Assembly (NCBI RefSeq): GCF_900453205.1
Contig: NZ_UGQU01000002.1
Span: 558,001 to 622,000, forward strand
DNA length: 64,000 nucleotides
Direction of reading: 5' to 3'
Source: Moraxella lacunata
GTDB taxonomy: Bacteria; Pseudomonadota; Gammaproteobacteria; Pseudomonadales; Moraxellaceae
Positions within the stretch are counted from its first letter, which is position 1. Each line of letters starts with the position of its first letter. Shown here piece after piece: positions 57,293-64,000 of the stretch. The notes under the pieces were generated by a model, which worked only from the letters and a program-made list of their open reading frames with translations, was not told where the DNA came from and made no database searches. The translations under genes were made by a program, and so were the position numbers.

Positions 57293-58028
57293 CACAGTTG
57301 CTAATACAGACGAGCTGTTTCGCTTAGATAAAGTCAGCTTTCATGTCGGTCAAAACAAGATTTTAACGGACATATCACTCACCTTATCCAAAGGCGAAAT
57401 GGTCAGTCTTATCGGTCCAAACGGGGCGGGCAAGTCCACGCTGGTCAAACTCATTTTAGGCTTAAACAAACCCACGTCAGGCGACATCATCAAGCACAAC
57501 AGCGTGATAAGTTACGTTCCCCAAAAGTTTAGCGTGCCGAGCATTTTACCGCTCCGTGTCAAAGATTTGCTCGCCCAAGCGAACACCAAACGCCTAACGC
57601 CTGATGAGCGTGATTTTGTCCTACAAAAGCTATCGCTTGCCCCCCTACTTGACCGCCAAATACACCACCTATCAGGGGGCGAGACTCAGCGTGTCCTTAT
57701 GGCAAGGGCACTGCTTGACAAGCCCGACCTACTCATCTTAGACGAACCCATGCAAGGGCTAGACCCCGATAGCGAAGAGTTACTTTATGACTTTATAGAC
57801 AGTATGCCCCCATTTTTGGCGTGTGCCATGCTCGTTGTGTCGCACGATTTGCACTGGGTCATGAAAGGCACTCGGCGTGTCGTCTGCCTAAACAAACACA
57901 TCTGCTGTCAAGGCGTGCCGTCCGACATCGCTCATCTGCCTGAATTTGTTGCGTTATTTGGGCAATATCACAGCACCCACCAAACCCCCTACATTCATCA
58001 TCACGACCACTGTCAGCATACCCACTAA
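57279..58028 (+). CDS. znuC: Zinc ABC transporter ATP-binding protein ZnuC
   Basis: ATPase of the zinc importer. The 249-aa protein has Walker A GPNGAGKST (46-54), the signature HLSGGETQRVLMARAL, Walker B LLILDEP and the His-switch VVSHDLHWV. The C-terminal tail is His-rich (QYHSTHQTPYIHHHDHCQHTH), as is common in ZnuC. The start is a GTG inside the zur 3' end, a 14-bp overlap, suggesting translational coupling. Confidence 0.94.
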   Translation: MPVANTVANTDELFRLDKVSFHVGQNKILTDISLTLSKGEMVSLIGPNGAGKSTLVKLILGLNKPTSGDIIKHNSVISYVPQKFSVPSILPLRVKDLLAQANTKRLTPDERDFVLQKLSLAPLLDRQIHHLSGGETQRVLMARALLDKPDLLILDEPMQGLDPDSEELLYDFIDSMPPFLACAMLVVSHDLHWVMKGTRRVVCLNKHICCQGVPSDIAHLPEFVALFGQYHSTHQTPYIHHHDHCQHTH

Positions 58029-58030
58029 TT

Positions 58031-58831
58031 ATGAACGATTGGCTACCGATTATCGCCCCTGCTTGGCTTGCAGGCTCACTGCTTGCCCTACTCTCTGCAC
58101 CGCTTGGCTGTTTGGTGCTGTGGCGACGCATGGCGTTTTTTGCCGATACGCTTGCTCATGGGGCTCTGCTTGGCGTGGCGATTGGGGCGTGGCTGTCTAT
58201 CCCTGCCGACATGGGTGTGGGCGTGGTGAGCATAGGCGTGGTCATCACGCTCATGTTCCTACAAGACAAGCGACTGCCGAGCGATGCCACGCTGTCGGTG
58301 CTTGCCGTGTCCCTGTTGTGTCTGGGGCTTTTAACGCTCACCCAGCTTACCCAGCAACAAGCCAACGTGCTAGGCTTTTTGTTTGGTAGCTTACTTGACA
58401 TGGATTGGGGCGATTTGCCCCGTTTGGTGGTCATGGTTGGGGCAGGGCTTGTTTTTTTGGCGTGGATTTGGCAAAAACAGGTTAAACTTGCCACATCAGA
58501 AGCCCTAGCGTCTATCGCAGGCATCAATCCTAAGACCGAACAGCTCTTTTTTATGGGGCTTCTGGCGGGGTTTTGTGCGGTTGCCATTCAAGCGGTCGGC
58601 AGTTTGCTCATCACAGGGCTACTTATCCTACCTGCTCTTATCGCTCGCCTGCTTGCTCACTCGCCCACACAAATGGTTATTTTTGCCATGATAATCGCCC
58701 AAATCGCCGTAACCACAGGCGTGTGGGGAAGCGTGTGGCTTGACGTGCAAACGGGGCTTGCCATTGTCATGACGTTGGCGATTGGGTTTTTTGCGGTGTT
58801 TGGTGTGGGGAAGGTGTTGGGTAAATCGTAA
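58031..58831 (+). CDS. znuB: Zinc ABC transporter permease ZnuB
   Basis: Inner-membrane permease of ZnuABC. The 266-aa protein has 7-8 helices and the cluster-9 permease motif AIQAVGSLLITGLLILPALIARLL, plus FFADTLAHGALLGVAIG near the N-terminus. It starts 2 bp after the znuC stop. The end of the zur-znuC-znuB operon lies here; no clear terminator is seen, and repeat units D and E follow. Confidence 0.94.
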   Translation: MNDWLPIIAPAWLAGSLLALLSAPLGCLVLWRRMAFFADTLAHGALLGVAIGAWLSIPADMGVGVVSIGVVITLMFLQDKRLPSDATLSVLAVSLLCLGLLTLTQLTQQQANVLGFLFGSLLDMDWGDLPRLVVMVGAGLVFLAWIWQKQVKLATSEALASIAGINPKTEQLFFMGLLAGFCAVAIQAVGSLLITGLLILPALIARLLAHSPTQMVIFAMIIAQIAVTTGVWGSVWLDVQTGLAIVMTLAIGFFAVFGVGKVLGKS

Positions 58832-58902
58832 ATTGGTTAATTACCCTTTTAAATTACAATTGAAATCTGTTTGGCATTATTTATCATACCTTTAAAAGGC
58901 GT

Positions 58903-58929
58903 TGTAGGGGCAAATCACATTTGCCCTAT
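58903..58929. repeat. Palindrome D copy 1
   Basis: TGTAGGGGCAAATCACATTTGCCC with GGCAAATcacATTTGCC symmetry; copied at 60077-60102 with one change. Palindrome E follows at 58963-58985. Confidence 0.7.
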
Positions 58930-58962
58930 GAATTTGAACAAATAATATAGCAAAAAATCTTA

Positions 58963-58985
58963 TTGGTGCGTGATATGCACCTTAC
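58963..58985. repeat. Palindrome E (between znuB and cpdA-like)
   Basis: TTGGTGCGTGATATGCACCTTAC is a copy of the short palindrome found at the prp cargo boundaries; here it lies in an ordinary intergenic gap. Confidence 0.65.
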
Positions 58986-59079
58986 TGCCAATGAGTGTAT
59001 TTTGAAGTTAAATGATTATATTTGCACAAATTGCAATCCACCCTCTTTAAATTTAACCATATTTTTAAACCCATGACCC

Positions 59080-59910
59080 ATGACCTACCCCACCCACCTA
59101 TCCGCCCCGTCCGATTTTATCATCGCTCAAATCAGCGATTTGCATTTATCCACGCACGCCCCTACTAATACCGATAAATTTTTAAAGGTGCTGGATTTTG
59201 CCTTAACCTTTAAGCCGAACTTACTGTTACTCACAGGCGATTTGGTCAATGACGGTCATTTACCCCTTTATGATTGGCTGTTTGCTACATTGGATAAAAC
59301 CAACACCCCCTATCTGTGCTTGGCAGGCAATCATGACGTAACACATGAGATAGGGCATGATTTACCTTTTGACAAACGCACATTTCTCCCCATTGCCAAA
59401 GATGACAGGCTTATTGACACCCACCGCCTTATCATCGAGCTACCCCACGCCACTTGGCAACTTTTAGCGGTCAATTCTGCCCTACATGGTCATGTCTATG
59501 GGCGACTTGATGATGCCCAGCTTGCCTTTTTAAAGACTCATCTAAATCACGCCATGCCCACCCTTATCGCCCTACACCACCACCCTACCCCTGTCGGCTC
59601 GGCATGGATAGATGAGCATATGTTGCAAAATGGCAATGAATTTTGGGCGATACTAAACGCTCACACCACCAATACCACCAATCGCCCCCATGTTCTCTGT
59701 GGACACGTTCATCAGGCACATATCTTGCAACAAAATGGCGGAACGCTCTATACCTGCCCTGCCACGTCTCGCCAATTTGCCCCGCACCGAGATGAATTTG
59801 GCATTGATGATGTAGCGAGCGGTTTTCGTTTGCTACAATTACATAACAATCGTACGCTAGACACATGGGTCAAAAGGCTGGATAATAGCGAGTTTGGTAT
59901 TGTTAAATAA
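59080..59910 (+). CDS. CpdA-like metallophosphoesterase (3' end altered by a MITE)
   Basis: A calcineurin-like phosphodiesterase, probably acting on 3',5'-cAMP as CpdA does. The 276-aa protein has the dinuclear-metal motifs ISDLHLS, LTGDLVNDG, LAGNHDVTH, ALHHHPTPVG and LCGHVHQAH. The last four codons, GIVK plus the stop, come from MITE A inserted at 59896. Without it the gene would end ...LDNSEF with a TAA directly after TTT, so enzyme function should be intact. ATG at 59080 gives MTYPTHLSAPSDFIIAQISDLHLS. Confidence 0.9.
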   Translation: MTYPTHLSAPSDFIIAQISDLHLSTHAPTNTDKFLKVLDFALTFKPNLLLLTGDLVNDGHLPLYDWLFATLDKTNTPYLCLAGNHDVTHEIGHDLPFDKRTFLPIAKDDRLIDTHRLIIELPHATWQLLAVNSALHGHVYGRLDDAQLAFLKTHLNHAMPTLIALHHHPTPVGSAWIDEHMLQNGNEFWAILNAHTTNTTNRPHVLCGHVHQAHILQQNGGTLYTCPATSRQFAPHRDEFGIDDVASGFRLLQLHNNRTLDTWVKRLDNSEFGIVK

Positions 59911-60028
59911 AGATAGATTTTAAGGTTTTCCGTTCGGACTGAGCTTGTCGAAGTCTAGGAAAACCGTTATGGTTCGACAAGCTCACCACGAACGGCTTTC
60001 TAGAAAAGTATACTCAATTAACAATACC
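59896..60028. mobile_element. MITE A copy 2 (133 bp, 8-bp target duplication)
   Basis: Inverse-orientation copy of the element at 6372-6504, identical by my reading over all 133 bp. It is flanked by GCGAGTTT at 59888-59895 and 60029-60036. It supplies the last codons and stop of the phosphoesterase gene. The inner hairpin could also act as a terminator for it. Confidence 0.92.
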
Positions 60029-60036
60029 GCGAGTTT

Positions 60037-60173
60037 TAAAAAAGCATTGTTAATTGACCATACTTTTAGATAGACTTGTAGGGGCAAATCACATTTGCTC
60101 TATAATAACGTGTTGATTTTTGGGCGAATATGATTCGCCCCTATGCCCTAATACTTAAATTTTTTATGGATTT
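60037..60173. repeat. Intergenic stretch with palindromes D and related
   Basis: Contains palindrome D copy 2 (60077-60102) and GGGCGAATatgATTCGCCC (60122-60139). No gene is seen. Confidence 0.55.
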
Positions 60174-60434
60174 GGGGCGTGTTGAACATTGATAACATTT
60201 TATTGAATTTGATAAAAATTTGATGATTTAATCAATTTTTGCATGAAAAATGGCTACCCAACCACTTAATCTTATAAGATTAAAGATGGTCTTGGATTTT
60301 ACGGATTAAGTGGTCGGGTGTTTTTCATCGTCAAAAGCTCGTTTGATAGAACGACTATCAAACTTCACTTTTTCCTTGAAAAACGTGCGATTTTTCTCAT
60401 TTTTCATTGCAAATACCAACATTCAACACGCCCC
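60174..60434. repeat. Repeat C copy 2 (uninterrupted, 261 bp)
   Basis: Bounded by GGGGCGTGTTGAAC at the left and TTCAACACGCCCC at the right, imperfect terminal inverted repeats continuing as ATTGATAACA / ATGTTGGTAT. It shares several blocks with the copy at 33970-35120 and displays the empty IS630 target CATTGATAACATT. It contains an extra hairpin-rich insert (CCACTTAATC...GATTAAGTGG). No coding capacity. Confidence 0.75.
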
Positions 60435-60500
60435 ACTTGAAAAATCCAAACATATCCCCATTTAGGACGCAATTTTTTGAGTGTTAATTTTTTCATGCTT

Positions 60501-60513
60501 GGTCAAATTGACC
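60501..60513. promoter_or_regulatory. Small dyad upstream of dksA
   Basis: GGTCAAATTGACC is a 6+6 inverted repeat 20 bp before the dksA start. AAAGGATAA is the ribosome-binding site. The dyad may be an operator. Confidence 0.3.
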
Positions 60514-60532
60514 GTTTTTAAAGGATAAACGC

Positions 60533-60949
60533 ATGGCAAACGCCACTTTCACCCCCTACACCCCTGCCAAAGACGAAGAATATATGTCGGACGCTCAGTT
60601 AGAGCATTTTCGTGCGATTTTGGTAAATTGGAAAACCGAACTGCTCGCCGAAGCCGAACGCACTAAGGATTACATTAACGAAGAGACAGGGGCAATGGCG
60701 GACATCAATGACCGTGCCACCCAAGAAGAAGAGTTTGCCCTAGCTCTACGCACCCGAGACCGTGAACGTAAACTGGTGCGTAAGATTGATAAATCGCTAG
60801 CCGAGATTGAGACAGGCGATTATGGGTTTTGTGAGACGTGTGGCACGGAGATTGGGCTAAAACGCCTAGAAGCACGCCCCACCGCCACGCAGTGCATTGA
60901 CTGCAAAACCATGTCCGAGATGAAAGAAAAACAAAATCACGGACACTGA
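60533..60949 (+). CDS. dksA: RNA polymerase-binding transcription factor DksA
   Basis: Binds the RNA polymerase secondary channel and, with ppGpp, resets promoter choice in starvation. The 138-aa protein has the coiled coil with the acidic tip region (NEETGAMADINDRATQEEEFALALRTRDRERKL), the DINDRATQEEE signature and the C4 zinc finger (GFCETCGTEIGLKRLEARPTATQCIDCK). gluQ follows after 7 bp, the conserved pairing. Confidence 0.97.
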   Translation: MANATFTPYTPAKDEEYMSDAQLEHFRAILVNWKTELLAEAERTKDYINEETGAMADINDRATQEEEFALALRTRDRERKLVRKIDKSLAEIETGDYGFCETCGTEIGLKRLEARPTATQCIDCKTMSEMKEKQNHGH

Positions 60950-60956
60950 GTCTGCC

Positions 60957-61883
60957 ATGAACCCACGCCCCACTATCGGTCGCTTTGCCCCGTCCCCGAC
61001 TGGGGCGTTGCATTTGGGGTCGCTGTGTACCGCTTTGGCAAGTTATTGTCATATCAAATCATTGGGCGGTCGCTGGCTTGTGCGGATTGAAGACGTGGAT
61101 TTTGAGCGGTGTAAGCCTGATTATGCCACGTCTATCTTGACTGATTTGGAAAATTTAGGACTATACTCGGACGGCGAAATCCTATTTCAGTCCAAACGCA
61201 CGGATATTTATGATGAATATCTTAATTATCTGTCAAATATCACTTATCACTGCACCTGCTCTCGCAAGGACTTGTCCGCCCTATCCATACCTGCGGTGAG
61301 TTTTTATGACGTGAATATCAAAGACTTACACCTTGCCCCGATTTACCCCCGATTATGCCTGCACAAAAACCTAAGCGACAACAAAATCCGTCTGTGCCTG
61401 CCTGACGTGCTGACCGCCTTTTTTGACGGCATACAAGGCGTGATATGGGACAACCCTGCCAAAAGTCTTGGCGACGTGGTCGTCAAACGCCAAAACGGCA
61501 TGATAAACTACATACTCGCCTGCACCATTGATGACGGCTTGCAAGGAATAACGCACGTCATGCGGGGGCTTGACATCATGCCGATGACGGTCGCCCAGCT
61601 CTGTATCGCCAAAGCATGTCTCCTGCCCACGCCTCACTATTTTTATCATCTGCCCCTACTTGTCAATCATGACGGACAAAAACTCTCCAAACAAAACCTT
61701 GCCACACCGATAGACACCACCACGCCTGATAAAGTGAGCGATTTACTCTTTACCGCTTTAACCTTGCTCGGGCAAAATCCGCCAACAGAACTACAAAAAG
61801 AGACGCCCGACACGATACTCATGTGGGCGACTCGTCATTGGGATAATGGCGTGTTACAAGGGGCAACATTGGGGGCGGTTTAA
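60957..61883 (+). CDS. gluQ: Glutamyl-Q tRNA(Asp) synthetase
   Basis: Attaches glutamate to the queuosine base of tRNA(Asp); a paralogue of the GluRS catalytic domain without an anticodon-binding domain. The 308-aa protein has the HIGH-like FAPSPTGALHLGSLCTALASY, a Cys-rich zinc-binding region starting YHCTCSRKDL and KMSKS-like QKLSKQNLATP. It works on the Q modification to which queH at the left edge of the window also contributes. Confidence 0.95.
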   Translation: MNPRPTIGRFAPSPTGALHLGSLCTALASYCHIKSLGGRWLVRIEDVDFERCKPDYATSILTDLENLGLYSDGEILFQSKRTDIYDEYLNYLSNITYHCTCSRKDLSALSIPAVSFYDVNIKDLHLAPIYPRLCLHKNLSDNKIRLCLPDVLTAFFDGIQGVIWDNPAKSLGDVVVKRQNGMINYILACTIDDGLQGITHVMRGLDIMPMTVAQLCIAKACLLPTPHYFYHLPLLVNHDGQKLSKQNLATPIDTTTPDKVSDLLFTALTLLGQNPPTELQKETPDTILMWATRHWDNGVLQGATLGAV

Positions 61884-61897
61884 ACACCCCAACCCTT

Positions 61898-63073
61898 TTA
61901 ATACTCTCTGTTTTTATTTTCCAGATAAATTCGCTCGCTTTCTTTGTCCGCCTTTAAAATCATGGCAATCATGATAAGTGCCATCAGCATGGACGAACCG
62001 CCAAAGCTATAAAATGGCAAGGTCAAGCCTTTGGTCGGCATAAGCCCCATGTTCATGCCTGCATTAATCAGCACTTGCCCAAAAATCACCACGCCAAAGC
62101 CAAATACCATGTAGCTAAGACGCAGTTGGCGACGTTTTAGGGCGGTATGGCTGATTCTCATAATCGCCGCCACAATCAGCACTTCAAGCAGTAACACAAA
62201 CGCCACTCCCAAAAAACCCAATTCTTCGCCTGTGATGGCTAGGATAAAGTCGGTATGAGCTTCGGGCAGGTGCGATAATTTTTGCACGCTGTTGCCATAA
62301 CCCACCCCATCAAACTCCCCCCGCCCAAAGGCTATCAGACTGCGAGATAGCTGATAATCGGTGTCCTGCACGTCATCAAACGGCTCCCAAAACGACATGA
62401 GTCGCTCTTTACGATAATCCGACGACAGCAGTCCATAAACCAGTGCAGGCACGAACACCGCCGACACCAACGCCACATAATGCGGTAATGGCACCCCACT
62501 GACAAACAAAATAATGCTCGCTGTGGCGATAATCACCGCCACCGAACCGTAGTCAGGTTGCCACAAAATCAGGGCAATCATCGGCAAATACCACACCGTC
62601 AGTCGCCACCCTGCAATCAGACTGCCCCGCACTTCTGCCGACCGTCTGACCACATAGTCAGCAATGACCAACACCATCAGCAGTTTGACAAATTCAGACG
62701 TCTGAAAATTAAACACCCCAAAGTCAAGCCATCGCTGTGAGCCATTAATGACCGTCCCTGTTATTAGCGTCACTATCAACAGTAACAGTGCCACGAGCCA
62801 TGCCAACACCAACAGCCCAATTTCAAAATACCACTTCAAAGGAAAGCGATACACCACCATGCCCGCCAACAAACCGATAACAATATAAGTCGCCTGTGAA
62901 TAAAAGAAAGTCATGGGCGACAAGCCTTTGGTCATCGCAAACGGCACTGACGCTGACGCCATCATCAAAAGACTCATGGACAGCAACAAAAACAGGCTCG
63001 TCATCAACACCGTCCGAGCAGACGGTACATAGGGCGATGTGGCTATCGTCGTGGGGATGTTAAAAAAACTCAT
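61898..63073 (-). CDS. ftsW: Peptidoglycan glycosyltransferase FtsW
   Basis: SEDS-family septal glycosyltransferase acting with FtsI in division. The 391-aa protein has ten predicted helices and the SEDS signatures INGSQRWLDFG, FQTSEFVKLLMVLVIADYVV, WQPDYGSVAVI, the conserved loop Asp region and NAGMNMGLMPTKGLTLPFYSFGGSSML. A FtsW rather than RodA role is inferred because the gene follows murD on the same strand, as in the dcw cluster. Confidence 0.94.
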   Translation of the reverse strand: MSFFNIPTTIATSPYVPSARTVLMTSLFLLLSMSLLMMASASVPFAMTKGLSPMTFFYSQATYIVIGLLAGMVVYRFPLKWYFEIGLLVLAWLVALLLLIVTLITGTVINGSQRWLDFGVFNFQTSEFVKLLMVLVIADYVVRRSAEVRGSLIAGWRLTVWYLPMIALILWQPDYGSVAVIIATASIILFVSGVPLPHYVALVSAVFVPALVYGLLSSDYRKERLMSFWEPFDDVQDTDYQLSRSLIAFGRGEFDGVGYGNSVQKLSHLPEAHTDFILAITGEELGFLGVAFVLLLEVLIVAAIMRISHTALKRRQLRLSYMVFGFGVVIFGQVLINAGMNMGLMPTKGLTLPFYSFGGSSMLMALIMIAMILKADKESERIYLENKNREY

Positions 63074-63450
63074 GACAGGGCAATGCTTGGGAAAATTTGG
63101 GGGCTATATTATAAACCAAATCCCTGCTAAATGCTTGATTATTTGGCAAAAATTTGGGGAGATTAGAAAGGCTTGGGCAAAAATTGCGTAGGATTTGGGT
63201 AGGGTTTGGTGTTGTCTAAATTATAAGGTAAAAATATACCACAAATTCAAATAATGTCTGGCGTAGGGGCGTGCTGTGCACGCCTTATACACTCTACAAA
63301 ATGGAAAAGTGTGACGGCTTCCGTTCGTGGTGAGCCTGTCAAACCATGACGGGAAGCGCACGCACTATAAAGCCTGCAACAAACATCAAATTGGCAGGTG
63401 TATTCTCACTTGATATAAGCCAAGATTAAAGTCAATTTATAAAAACCCAA
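63074..63450. repeat. Intergenic region between murD and ftsW with repeat fragments
   Basis: 377 bp with no gene. It holds a GTAGGGGCGTGCtgtGCACGCC palindrome (63263-63284) and a partial CCGTTCGTGGTGAGCCTGTCAAACCATGACGGG unit around 63321-63353, like the interior of MITE A but without its ends. The gap is unusual for dcw genes, which normally abut. Confidence 0.6.
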
Positions 63451-64000
63451 TCACGCCAACGCTTTGACACATGCCACAAACCGCTCGCCACGCTCATTAT
63501 AGCTTTTAAATTGGTCTAGGCTTGCACATGCTGGCGACAGTAGCACGACTTTGGCAGAGCTTTGACTGGCAAGCTCCACCGCTTTGTCAAGACTGCCTGC
63601 CTGTGTCATTTTACTTGCCAAATCAGGGCTGTTTGCCAACGTTTTTTGTATCAAATCGGCGTCTTGTCCGATAAGATAAATGCTGTCGGCAAACTGCTTA
63701 GCAAAAGGGATAAGCTCGGCAAAATCCTGCCCCTTGCCTTGACCGCCCAAAATCAAGGCAAGCGACTGCTCCCCATACACCGCCCCAAGTCCATCAATGG
63801 CGGAGAGTGTCGCTCCGATGTTGGTGCCTTTTGAGTCGTTAAAATACACCTTACCATTCACGTCCGCCACATATTCACAGCGGTGTGGCAAGCCCTTAAA
63901 CGTCCGTAGCACATCAAGCATGGCACTCATGTCAAGCCCCACGGCACTGCCCAAGGCTAAGGCGGACAAGGCGTTAAGTAGATTATGCTTGCCTTTAATC
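63451..64000 (-). CDS. murD: UDP-N-acetylmuramoylalanine-D-glutamate ligase MurD (C-terminal part)
   Basis: Adds D-glutamate to UDP-MurNAc-L-Ala in peptidoglycan synthesis. Only the last ~180 codons are in the window; the frame is open to base 64000, starting IKGKHNLLNALSALALGSAVG, which is the central-to-C-terminal boundary. Visible are GLPHRCEYVADVNGKVYFNDSKGTNIGAT, LILGGQGKGQDFAEL and LLSPACASLDQFKSYNERGERF, all typical of the Mur ligase C-terminal Rossmann domain. Confidence 0.96.
   Translation of the reverse strand, partial: IKGKHNLLNALSALALGSAVGLDMSAMLDVLRTFKGLPHRCEYVADVNGKVYFNDSKGTNIGATLSAIDGLGAVYGEQSLALILGGQGKGQDFAELIPFAKQFADSIYLIGQDADLIQKTLANSPDLASKMTQAGSLDKAVELASQSSAKVVLLSPACASLDQFKSYNERGERFVACVKALA

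Noticed and set aside
60174-60434. Target-site duplication around repeat C copy 2
   Set aside because: The flanking bases do not match over any useful length, so its mode of movement cannot be stated.

Overview
The window looks like a chromosomal segment of a Moraxellaceae bacterium, most likely a Moraxella species. This is inferred from protein content: the response regulator at 46460-47182 is nearly the textbook Acinetobacter BfmR sequence, and the window also carries an AcnD/PrpF-type methylcitrate operon, paired lptF/lptG, dksA-gluQ, rpsP-rimM and a full atp operon. Most of it is core genome. No tRNA, rRNA, CRISPR array or prophage was seen.

Layout. 1-4.4 kb: the end of queH, a three-gene membrane/J-domain/DUF805 cluster and a divergent HTH regulator. 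4.6-13.8 kb: katA, a membrane-protein gene broken by a 133-bp MITE, a small secreted Pro/Lys-rich protein, an HIBYL-CoA hydrolase-like gene, yaaA, recA-recX and hemA. 14.1-16.6 kb: lptG-lptF. 16.7-30.2 kb: the methylcitrate (propionate) operon prpB-prpC-acnD-prpF and a LysR gene, all on the minus strand; every intergenic interval of this operon holds low-GC accessory genes. 30.2-36.9 kb: a WG-repeat protein, pepA, an IS630 copy nested inside another repeat, sstT and a lipoprotein. 36.9-42.7 kb: yggX, a VapBC-like pair, an RNA-ligase-like gene, argH, a TerC/DUF475 membrane protein, and ferredoxin-rimM-rpsP. 42.9-47.2 kb: an orphan histidine kinase, a 56-aa membrane peptide and bfmS/bfmR. 47.3-55.4 kb: the F1Fo ATP synthase operon, with a lipoprotein gene inserted between atpG and atpD. 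55.6-58.8 kb: znuA divergent from zur-znuC-znuB. 59.1-64 kb: a cpdA-like phosphoesterase whose 3' end was rewritten by a second, identical MITE copy, then dksA-gluQ, ftsW and the end of murD.

The most interesting region is the prp operon. Between prpB and prpC lie a membrane protein, then a 35-codon chimeric ORF (start of prpC fused in frame to a divergent end of prpB), then an SMI1/KNR4-type immunity-like gene and an unknown gene. The first ~45 bp of prpC plus ~165 bp of its leader occur twice. Between prpC and acnD lie two unknown genes separated by a 20-codon divergent copy of the acnD start. Between acnD and prpF lie an OLD-type ATPase/TOPRIM gene and a Doc-type toxin-antitoxin pair. This is what repeated insertion of modules carrying 'end of upstream gene - cargo - start of downstream gene' would leave, for example by natural transformation between relatives. 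prpB itself carries a frameshift close to its 3' end.

Several interspersed repeat families were found: MITE A (133 bp, 11-bp terminal inverted repeats, 8-bp target duplications, two identical copies, both at gene ends or inside genes), repeat B (~150 bp, three copies), repeat C (~200-260 bp, two copies, one holding the IS630), a short palindrome D (GGGGCAAATcacATTTGCC) and a short palindrome E (GGTGCGTAnnACGCACC), which clusters at the prp cargo boundaries.
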